From: an uncultured Christensenella sp.
GTDB taxonomy: Bacteria > Bacillota > Clostridia > Christensenellales > UBA1242
DNA length: 20,846 bases
Direction: 5' to 3'
NCBI GenBank assembly: GCA_949293915.1
Contig: CASFFJ010000044.1
Span: forward strand, 1-20,846
Part shown: positions 14,176 to 20,846 of the stretch, piece by piece
Layout: each line of letters begins with the position of its first letter
How positions within the stretch are numbered: position 1 is the first letter of the stretch
The notes under the pieces: generated by a model
Told to the model about the DNA's origin: nothing
The model's input: only the letters and a program-made list of their open reading frames with translations
The model's database searches: none
Translations under genes and position numbers: made by a program

Positions 14176-14687
14176 ATTAATTTTTTTACATTATTTAAAA
14201 ATCATTTTTAATAAAAAAATAAAAAAATATATTTTTTACATAAAAAATTTAAAAAAATTATATTTTTTATGTTGATTTTTTATTATTTAATTAATTTTTT
14301 CAACTATTTAAAATAATTTTAAATATATTTTGCTAATATTGAATTATTAGATTCAATTTATTTTAAACTTCATCAAATATTTTTATTTTAAATTTAAAAT
14401 AGTGGGAAATAATCTATAAATTATTTAGATAATGTCTATCAATAAATAATAATTAATTACTAAATAAAAAATCTGACATATTTATCAGTTGATAAAAAAT
14501 CTAAAGAAAAAAATTTTTTAAATCAAAATTTACTTAAAAATTTATAATTTATAGTTAAAATTTACATAAATAAACAATTTTTTCATAAAAAAACTTATTT
14601 TTTTTAAAAATTTTTAATTTTTTTTAATTAATAAATTTATATTAAATTTTTAGCATAACAAACGTATGTACAAGCATAAATTTTTAT
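14176..14687. other. About 510-base AT desert between the ftsL-like gene and the transpeptidase gene
   Basis: By hand count, 14161-14640 contains 44 G/C in 480 bases (about 9%), far below the genes around it. It has long A and T runs, no ORF with a ribosome binding site, and no DnaA box. The transpeptidase gene must be transcribed from here or upstream, but I could not pick out one convincing promoter; a weak CATAAA ends 7 bases before the ATG. An 11-base motif ATAAAAAATCT occurs twice near 14464 and 14492. Confidence 0.7.
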
Positions 14688-16592
14688 ATGAAAAAGTTTA
14701 AAACATTTTATAATCTTCATTCGTTGCAACGCAGATTTTTAGTTTGTGTTTTAATCGTTTGCATATTGTTGGTCTCGCTTGTTTTTCGTGTATTTTATTT
14801 GCAAATAATTGATGGTAAAAAGCTACAAGTTTTAGCATCAGAAGAATGGTTACGCGGTTTACCACTAGCCAGCAAACGTGGAGAAATTTTAGACAGCAAT
14901 GGCGTTCAATTGGCAACAACAATTACCACGTATGATGTTTATGTCAGAGCGCGTAATGTGGTTGAACCGAGCGAATTAGCGACTAAGATTAACGAGTTAT
15001 TGGGTATTAGTTATGACACTGCTTATCAAAAAGTAACAAACAAATCATTAAGTGAAATATTGATAAAACTTCAAGTGGATGAAGACATTGCAATGCAACT
15101 GACTAAATACAAAGGAGTATATTTATCGCAAAATGTAAAACGAGTCTATCCATATAATAATCTTTTAACGCAAGTGCTTGGTTATACCACGATTGATAAT
15201 ATTGGGCAAGCAGGATTAGAGAGTTATTATGATAACTATTTAAAAGGAGTGAATGGTAAATCACTCACTCAAACTAACGCACAAGGTAAAGAAATAGATA
15301 ACTCAATAATGTATTATATACCAAGTGTACCAGGTGCTAATTTGCATACGACGATTGATGTACAGATGCAGTCGATATTAGAAAAAAATTTAACAGAAGG
15401 ATATTTGGAGCATAAGGCATTGTCTGCAAGTGGAATAATATTAGATGCCAAGACAGGTGGAATAAAGGCAATGAGTTGCATACCGAGTTTTGACTTAAAC
15501 TCTGTCCCACGAGATGATATTTCTGCATTACAATCAATGACAAAAAATTCAACTGTTGTGGATGTATACGAGCCAGGAAGCACATTTAAACTCATCACGC
15601 TTGCTATCGCGCTAAATGAAAATTTAACAAAACTTGATGAACATTTTTATTGTACGGGCAGATGTAGTGTAGATGGCGAAACAATTAAATGTTGGAAGAC
15701 AACGGGTCATGGCAGTTTAACATTGTTGGATGCATTTAAGAATAGTTGCAACTGTGTTTTTGTCAATCTTGCTTTAAGAATAGGCGTTGATAAATATTAT
15801 GAATATTTAGAAATGTTTGGTTTAGGGCAAAAGACAGGCGTAGATATCAGTAGTGAATCTAGCGGAATTATTATGCCAATCGAACAGGTTAGGAATGTTG
15901 ACTTAGCGCGCATAGGTTTTGGACACGCTATTGCGGTAACCGAACTTCAGATGGTGAATGTTTATGCAAAAATAACAACCGGATACGACATCTCACCGCA
16001 CTTATTAAATAGCATTTCTAGTGAAAAAGGGCAATTATATAATTACAGCACTGCAAAACATACTCTAACTTTAAAGCAATCAACAATTGATACAATAAAT
16101 ACAATGTTAGCAAACAACATAAATAGTGAAGGACAATATACATTTGTGCCTGGTTATGACATTGGAGGTAAGACAGGTACAGCGCAAAAATATGACGAAT
16201 TTGGAAAAATTGCGACTGGGAAATATATTTCAAGTTTCATAGGTACATATCCAGCCAGCAATCCAGAGTTAGTTATGATAATTTGCATAAACGAGCCAAG
16301 CAATGGCGCGTATTATGGTGGTGTGGTAGCAAAACCAATAGGTCAGCGTGTGTTTTCTAGTATTTTTGAAACGAAAAGTAAGTTGCCAACCGATATCAAC
16401 CAAATAGATAATAAACCAACTATTGTGATGCCATATTTGGTAGGAATGAGTCTGTCTGATGCGTGTGTAACATTAAAACGACTAGGTCTAGTACCATTAT
16501 TTGATACGGATGGCGAATATGTTGTCGCACAGTTACCGCCAGAAAATTCACTTTTGTATTTGGGGGAAATAGTGTATTTGGTCGTAAGTTAG
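14688..16592 (+). CDS. Class B penicillin-binding protein with C-terminal PASTA domain (SpoVD/PBP2 type)
   Basis: Septal or spore-cortex peptidoglycan transpeptidase, 634 residues, anchored by one N-terminal helix (about 17-40) with the catalytic domain outside. Dimerisation-domain sequence starts at SKRGEILDSNG (62-72). The transpeptidase domain has SxxK at Ser298-Lys301 (YEPGSTFKLIT), SxN at Ser353-Cys354-Asn355 and KTGTA at 495-499. A single PASTA-type domain (about 579-634, MPYLVGMSLSDACVTLKRLG) follows. The order before murE matches B. subtilis spoVD, but as only one class B enzyme is present here it may serve division (ftsI/pbpB role). The ATG has no ribosome binding site; no better start exists. 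The murE gene follows after 75 bases and has its own promoter. Confidence 0.95.
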   Translation: MKKFKTFYNLHSLQRRFLVCVLIVCILLVSLVFRVFYLQIIDGKKLQVLASEEWLRGLPLASKRGEILDSNGVQLATTITTYDVYVRARNVVEPSELATKINELLGISYDTAYQKVTNKSLSEILIKLQVDEDIAMQLTKYKGVYLSQNVKRVYPYNNLLTQVLGYTTIDNIGQAGLESYYDNYLKGVNGKSLTQTNAQGKEIDNSIMYYIPSVPGANLHTTIDVQMQSILEKNLTEGYLEHKALSASGIILDAKTGGIKAMSCIPSFDLNSVPRDDISALQSMTKNSTVVDVYEPGSTFKLITLAIALNENLTKLDEHFYCTGRCSVDGETIKCWKTTGHGSLTLLDAFKNSCNCVFVNLALRIGVDKYYEYLEMFGLGQKTGVDISSESSGIIMPIEQVRNVDLARIGFGHAIAVTELQMVNVYAKITTGYDISPHLLNSISSEKGQLYNYSTAKHTLTLKQSTIDTINTMLANNINSEGQYTFVPGYDIGGKTGTAQKYDEFGKIATGKYISSFIGTYPASNPELVMIICINEPSNGAYYGGVVAKPIGQRVFSSIFETKSKLPTDINQIDNKPTIVMPYLVGMSLSDACVTLKRLGLVPLFDTDGEYVVAQLPPENSLLYLGEIVYLVVS

Positions 16593-16614
16593 TAGTTTTT
16601 GTCTTATTTTGCGT

Positions 16615-16643
16615 TTGTGTCAAATATTGAAATATTCTATGAT
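16615..16643 (+). promoter_or_regulatory. Probable promoter of murE
   Basis: TTGTGT (16615-16620), a 17-base spacer and TATGAT (16638-16643). The predicted start near 16650 leaves an 18-base leader with the ribosome binding site AAGGAG before ATG 16668. The -35 box is weak, so this may boost rather than solely drive murE. Confidence 0.6.
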
Positions 16644-16667
16644 ACATTTTATGCGAAGGAGTGAAAT

Positions 16668-18125
16668 ATGAAATTGTATGATATTATTTCAAATATGAGA
16701 TTTACAGGCATAAAAAACTACCAAGAATTAGATATTGATTCGTTGAGTTGTGTAAGCAGTGAAAAATTAATGAATGGAATTTATTTTTGCATCAAAGGAA
16801 TGAAAACAGATGGACACGACTATGCTTACGAAGCGGTTAAAAATGGGGCAGTGTGTTTGGTTGTTGAACATTTTATTGATTTGCCAATTACACAAATTTT
16901 GGTTAGTGATGTACGAAAAGCAATGTCATATATCAGTTCAATTTTTTATGAGACATATAAATCGAAAATGAAGTTTATTGGTATAACGGGTACGAATGGT
17001 AAAACGACTACAACATTTGCACTTAGACAATTACTTACAAAAATGGGTAAAAAGGTGGGACTCATTGGTACAGAAGGAGTGTATATAGGTAATTTGCTTT
17101 TGCCAGCTACTCTCACCACTCCTGACCCTATAGACCTACACAAACTGATTGCTGATATGGAGCGCAACGGTTGTGAATATTGTGTGATGGAAGTTAGCGC
17201 TCATTCAATAGCGTTAAATAAAATTGATGACATAATGTATGATTGTGTGGCACTCAGCAATATTACCAAAGACCATTTAGACTTTTTCTTGACAATGGAT
17301 AATTATTGCAAATGTAAAGCAAGTCTTTTTGATATAAAACACGCTAGAAATGGAGTCATAAATATTGATGCAAAATATGCAAAAGAAATCTATAAGCAAT
17401 CAAACCTTAATAATCTTACAATAGGGCGAGATGGTAAACTAAAATTATTAAATATTGACCAACATATCCATTCAACAGATTTTTCGATTGAATACAATGA
17501 TAAAGAATATCACGCTAAATCAAATTTGATAGGCGAATATAATATATATAATCTTATGTTAGCAATAGGGTGTTTGTTAGAGTTAGGCTTTGATTTAAAA
17601 GAAGTTATTAATAAATTAAGCGAATGTGAAATATTGGTTCCGGGTAGGTTTAATGTTTTACACACTCCATCAAATTTTAGCGTAGTGATTGATTATGCGC
17701 ACACGCCAGATGGTATCAAAAATATTTTAACTGCAATAAAAAATCTTCCGATTAAACGCTTGATAACTGTCTTTGGCTGTGGTGGCAATCGTGACAAAAC
17801 AAAACGACCAGAAATGGCAAAAATGGCGACTAGTTTAAGTGATATTGTTGTTGTGACATCTGATAATCCGCGATACGAAAATCCAGATATGATAATTGAT
17901 GATATTTTAAGAGGTGTGGATGATAAAAATATTGTAACTATCACTAATAGAAAGGATGCTATAGAATACGCTTTAAGCATTGCCAGTCCTAATGATTTAG
18001 TAGCAATTTTAGGTAAAGGCGCAGAAAATTATCAAGATATTAATGGCGTAAAACATCATTTTAGCGATTACGAAGTTGTCGATGAATATTTTAAAACGAC
18101 ACACACAAGTGAGATGAAAGCATAA
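16668..18125 (+). CDS. murE: UDP-MurNAc-L-Ala-D-Glu:meso-diaminopimelate ligase MurE
   Basis: Adds the third residue of the peptidoglycan stem peptide in the cytoplasm; 485 residues, normal length. The ATP loop is GTNGKTTTT (108-116). Other Mur-ligase blocks are TTPDPIDLHK, EVSAHSIALNKI, ITKDHLDFF, KCKASLFD (with the carbamylated-lysine position) and DYAHTPDGI. The amino-acid selectivity motif is DNPR (399-402), which in this family marks meso-diaminopimelate rather than L-lysine, so the cell wall is probably DAP-type. It has a strong ribosome binding site (AAGGAG) and its stop overlaps the mraY start by one base (TAATG). Confidence 0.96.
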   Translation: MKLYDIISNMRFTGIKNYQELDIDSLSCVSSEKLMNGIYFCIKGMKTDGHDYAYEAVKNGAVCLVVEHFIDLPITQILVSDVRKAMSYISSIFYETYKSKMKFIGITGTNGKTTTTFALRQLLTKMGKKVGLIGTEGVYIGNLLLPATLTTPDPIDLHKLIADMERNGCEYCVMEVSAHSIALNKIDDIMYDCVALSNITKDHLDFFLTMDNYCKCKASLFDIKHARNGVINIDAKYAKEIYKQSNLNNLTIGRDGKLKLLNIDQHIHSTDFSIEYNDKEYHAKSNLIGEYNIYNLMLAIGCLLELGFDLKEVINKLSECEILVPGRFNVLHTPSNFSVVIDYAHTPDGIKNILTAIKNLPIKRLITVFGCGGNRDKTKRPEMAKMATSLSDIVVVTSDNPRYENPDMIIDDILRGVDDKNIVTITNRKDAIEYALSIASPNDLVAILGKGAENYQDINGVKHHFSDYEVVDEYFKTTHTSEMKA

Positions 18126-19117
18126 TGAAAATTTTAATTGCGTTTTTGTCTAGTTTTGCTTTATCAGTATTGTTAATGCCAATAATTATCAAATTTTTTA
18201 AGCAAAGAAAAGCATCACAAACTATCCTAGGCTATGTGGAAAATCACAAAGATAAAAACGGGACAATCACTATGGGTGGTGTATTATTTGTAATATGTAC
18301 ACTATCGCTAGCGTTTGTGTTTTTAAATTATGACAGCTCTTGGCTTATGGTGTTATTGGTCAGTGTGTTTTATGGCGTGCTTGGTCTTATGGATGATTAT
18401 TTAAAAGTAAAGTATAAGCAAAATCTAGGGCTTAGGCCGTATCAAAAGATAATTGGTCAATTAGGAATTGCTGTAATTTTTGCTTTTTTTGTATATTTTT
18501 CCAGCATCGGCGGGAACATTTTTATTCCTTTTACAGACAAAGCTTTTGATATAAAAATTTTTATCATTCCATTAATAATTTTTGTTATGCTTGCGACAAC
18601 CAATAGCGTTAATTTAACAGATGGATTGGATGGTTTAGCGGGTAGTGTCAGTTTTATTTATCTAATTTTTTTCACAATAATAACTTCATTAATAGGACAA
18701 GCAGTTTATCTTTCAGGCGAAACTGGTGAAATAATCACAAATATCCAAAATATCAATATTTTATCTGCACTATTTTGTGGCAGTATCCTTGCTTTTTTGT
18801 TATTTAATACCAGCAAGGCATCTATTTTTATGGGAGATGTTGGTTCATTATGCTTAGGTGGTTATATTGGTGCTAGTGCGTGTATGTTGGGAATGGAACT
18901 AATTTTACCGATTATTGCCTTTTGCTTTATGTTTTCAAGTATTTCTGTCATTTTGCAAGTAATCGTTTTTAAGTGGAAGAAAAAACGCATATTCAAAATG
19001 TCACCTTTTCATCATCACTTACAAATGTCAGGACTAACTGAACCAAAAATTGTGGCGATTTATTCAACTGTCACATTTATTCTTGGCGTAATTTGTATAA
19101 TTTTTTATCTTTTGTAA
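18125..19117 (+). CDS. mraY: Phospho-MurNAc-pentapeptide transferase MraY
   Basis: Integral membrane enzyme that makes lipid I from UDP-MurNAc-pentapeptide and undecaprenyl phosphate; 330 residues with about ten membrane helices. Catalytic motifs are GLMDDYLK with Asp90-Asp91, NSVNLTDGLDGLA (160-172), FMGDVGSL with Asp238, and RIFKMSPFHHHLQMSG with His296-298. The usual GTPTMGG reads GTITMGG (46-52), a modest change. Its start lies in the TAATG overlap with murE, so the two are coupled. In many clostridia murF would lie between murE and mraY; it is absent here, as in B. subtilis. Confidence 0.97.
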   Translation: MKILIAFLSSFALSVLLMPIIIKFFKQRKASQTILGYVENHKDKNGTITMGGVLFVICTLSLAFVFLNYDSSWLMVLLVSVFYGVLGLMDDYLKVKYKQNLGLRPYQKIIGQLGIAVIFAFFVYFSSIGGNIFIPFTDKAFDIKIFIIPLIIFVMLATTNSVNLTDGLDGLAGSVSFIYLIFFTIITSLIGQAVYLSGETGEIITNIQNINILSALFCGSILAFLLFNTSKASIFMGDVGSLCLGGYIGASACMLGMELILPIIAFCFMFSSISVILQVIVFKWKKKRIFKMSPFHHHLQMSGLTEPKIVAIYSTVTFILGVICIIFYLL

Positions 19118-19159
19118 TTATTTGCAGAATCAAATAGTACTATTATTTATAGGTGGTTT

Positions 19160-20461
19160 ATGTTAGTAAAAAATAAAAAAGTATTAGTGTATGGGATGAG
19201 CCTTTCTGGTGTTTGGGCAATGAAATTATTAATAAAAAAACACGCTAAAGTGTATGTCTATGATGATAATTTCAACAGTATAACTAAGTCTGAATTTAAA
19301 AAATGTTATTTGCTAGATAAATTAAATGAAAATATTATCGCAGATTTTGATATGATAGTTGTGTCACCCGGCGTGCAATCAGATAATCCTAATTTGATAA
19401 TTGCTCAAAAAAATAATATACCGATTTATAGCGAATTAGAATTTGCATCAAGTTATGTTAAAAATATGATTGCACTGACAGGTACGAATGGTAAAACTAC
19501 CACCATAAACTTAATCACAAATATTTTAAATAAGCAAAAGCGCGCAATTGCGTGTGGTAATATTGGTTATCCCGTTTCACGTGCGATAATGGAGAAAAAA
19601 AAGGGTATATATGTAATTGAAGTCAGTAGTTTTATGCTAGAATATGCTGATAGTTTTTCGCCACAAGTTGCGACAGTTCTAAATATATCTCCCGACCATT
19701 TAATAAGACACAAGACGATGGAAGAATATACACGACTTAAATTATCCATATTCAAAAATCTCACGCCTAATAATTATGCAGTTGTCAATTTGGATGATAA
19801 TATTACACCTAATCTTGATGCTAAAACAGTTACATATTCGTACAAACATAATGCGGATGTTTACATTAAAAATGGTTACATTTATCTTCATCAGTACAAA
19901 ATCATTGCATTAAATGAATTAAAGTTAAAAGGCAAACACAATGTTTTAAATGTGATGTGTGCAATATGTTTTGCATACATTTACAAGATAAAACCAAACA
20001 AAATCAGCGAAACATTAAAAGAATTTGAACCGATTTCGTTCAGAAATGAGCGAATAATAGCGCGTGGTGTAACTTTTATTAATGACAGCAAATCAACCAA
20101 CATTGCATCAACACTTGCTAGCGTAGACAGTGTCAAAAATCCTATTATTCTACTATTAGGTGGTTCAAACAAAAATTTAGACTACACTGAATTGTTTGAT
20201 AAATTACCAAAACGCGTAAAGAAAATTTTTGCATTCGGCGAGATAGCGGATAAATTAAAACGTGCAAACAATGATAAATTTGATTTAAAAACATACGCAA
20301 GTTTAGCTTCTGCTTTTAAGGATGCGACCAAGAATTTGAATAAAAACGATGTGGTGATTTTGTCACCTGCTAGTGCTAGTTATGATGAATTTTCAAGTTA
20401 CATAGAGCGCGGAAAATATTTTAATAAATTGGTGCAAGAATATGAAAACAGCAAAACTTAA
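19160..20461 (+). CDS. murD: UDP-MurNAc-L-alanine:D-glutamate ligase MurD
   Basis: Cytoplasmic ligase that adds D-glutamate to UDP-MurNAc-L-Ala; 433 residues, normal length. The N-terminal UDP-binding Rossmann domain (VLVYGMSLSGVWAMKLL, IVVSPGV) is followed by the ATP loop ALTGTNGKTTT (105-115), EVSSFMLEY, NISPDHLIRH, and the C-terminal domain with FINDSKSTN, LLLGGSNKNLDY and LSPASASYDEF. The ribosome binding site is AGGTGG. The end overlaps the ftsW start by 20 bases. Confidence 0.96.
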   Translation: MLVKNKKVLVYGMSLSGVWAMKLLIKKHAKVYVYDDNFNSITKSEFKKCYLLDKLNENIIADFDMIVVSPGVQSDNPNLIIAQKNNIPIYSELEFASSYVKNMIALTGTNGKTTTINLITNILNKQKRAIACGNIGYPVSRAIMEKKKGIYVIEVSSFMLEYADSFSPQVATVLNISPDHLIRHKTMEEYTRLKLSIFKNLTPNNYAVVNLDDNITPNLDAKTVTYSYKHNADVYIKNGYIYLHQYKIIALNELKLKGKHNVLNVMCAICFAYIYKIKPNKISETLKEFEPISFRNERIIARGVTFINDSKSTNIASTLASVDSVKNPIILLLGGSNKNLDYTELFDKLPKRVKKIFAFGEIADKLKRANNDKFDLKTYASLASAFKDATKNLNKNDVVILSPASASYDEFSSYIERGKYFNKLVQEYENSKT

Positions 20462-20846
20462 AATAACAATTTTATTATGTACGTTTTTTCTTGTCATATT
20501 TGGCTGTGTTATGGTGTATAGTGCTAGCAAATATTCAGCAATTATGAATTATAACGACCAATTTTTCTATCTAAAAAAACAAATTATAGGTGTTGTGATT
20601 GGTGCGATAGGATTAATAGTGACCAGTTTTATCAACCATAAGATATACAAAAAATTTTATTGGATTTTTTATTTTGTAGGACTAGTATTTTTACTGCTCG
20701 TTTTTATTCCAGGACTAGGGCGGACAAGCTATGGTGCGACTCGTTGGATAGGGATAGGCAGTTTCACTATGCAACCAAGTGAAATTGCCAAGTTTTGTAT
20801 TGTGTTTTTCTTAGTAGGATATCTTAGCGATGGCGACAAACTAGAC
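20442..20846 (+). CDS. ftsW: Cell division/elongation glycosyltransferase FtsW (SEDS family), 3' end cut by window edge
   Basis: Membrane peptidoglycan polymerase that works with a class B penicillin-binding protein; 135 residues are visible. The first helix region reads VIFGCVMVYSASKYSAI. The SEDS signature is present at RTSYGATRWIGIGSFTMQPS followed by EIAKF, the hallmark (NGA)RRWI-G-QPSE-K block of FtsW/RodA/SpoVE. The start ATG lies 20 bases inside murD, with weak GGTG seven bases upstream, so translation is probably coupled. Position after murD fits FtsW/SpoVE rather than RodA. Confidence 0.94.
   Translation, partial: MKTAKLKITILLCTFFLVIFGCVMVYSASKYSAIMNYNDQFFYLKKQIIGVVIGAIGLIVTSFINHKIYKKFYWIFYFVGLVFLLLVFIPGLGRTSYGATRWIGIGSFTMQPSEIAKFCIVFFLVGYLSDGDKLD

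Noticed and set aside
14176..14687. Replication origin in the AT desert
   Set aside because: No DnaA boxes (TTATCCACA type) and no dnaA/dnaN nearby; AT-richness alone is not evidence.

Overview
The window is a low-GC chromosomal segment from what looks like a Gram-positive Bacillota, probably an uncultured Clostridia-type anaerobe. The evidence is the AT-rich composition, strong AGGAGG-type ribosome binding sites, sigma-A promoters with 17-base spacing, a GAAC-N4-GTTC (Bacillus/Clostridium-type) LexA box, a MurE with the meso-diaminopimelate motif DNPR, and a division/cell-wall cluster in Gram-positive order. No rRNA, tRNA, CRISPR array, prophage or insertion sequence was seen. Intergenic DNA is extremely AT-rich (about 9% GC in one 480-base stretch).

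Layout. (a) 2-2869: the housekeeping sigma factor gene rpoD, cut by the left edge, overlaps a coiled-coil zinc-ribbon protein and is followed by a YkvI-type membrane protein. (b) 2990-4870, minus strand: an SOS-controlled DinB polymerase followed closely by a membrane-anchored lytic transglycosylase. (c) 4921-6300: the ribosome-assembly GTPase EngB, then a small membrane protein gene that appears split by a frameshift. (d) 6361-7499: a monocistronic dehydrogenase of the 2,4-diaminopentanoate dehydrogenase type with its own promoter and terminator. (e) 7519-8872: short tandem repeats, then two related single-pass membrane proteins, the first with a long histone-H1-like lysine-rich tail. (f) 9049-10451, minus strand: RsmD and an OGG-type DNA glycosylase. 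(g) 10758-11469, minus strand: an unrecognised cysteine-containing protein gene with much higher GC than its surroundings. (h) 11936-20846: a metallophosphatase, then the dcw cluster: rsmH, an ftsL-like gene, a class B penicillin-binding protein, murE, mraY, murD and the start of ftsW.

The right-hand genes work together. RsmH is the usual first enzyme gene of the dcw cluster. The FtsL-like protein and the transpeptidase belong to the divisome. MurE, MraY and MurD build lipid-linked peptidoglycan precursor, and FtsW polymerises it. The cluster is interrupted by a strong terminator at the end of the ftsL-like gene, and by a 500-base AT desert before the transpeptidase gene. mraZ is absent from its usual place and murF is not between murE and mraY.

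The clearest regulatory observations are a LexA box centred in the spacer of a consensus promoter for dinB, and two strong promoters (rsmD and the metallophosphatase gene) placed so that the transcript would begin at or within about 2 bases of the start codon, where there is no ribosome binding site. I did not find a convincing new multi-gene system. The best candidates for new biology are the H1-like membrane protein pair, the high-GC cysteine-containing protein, and the dinB-lytic transglycosylase pairing.
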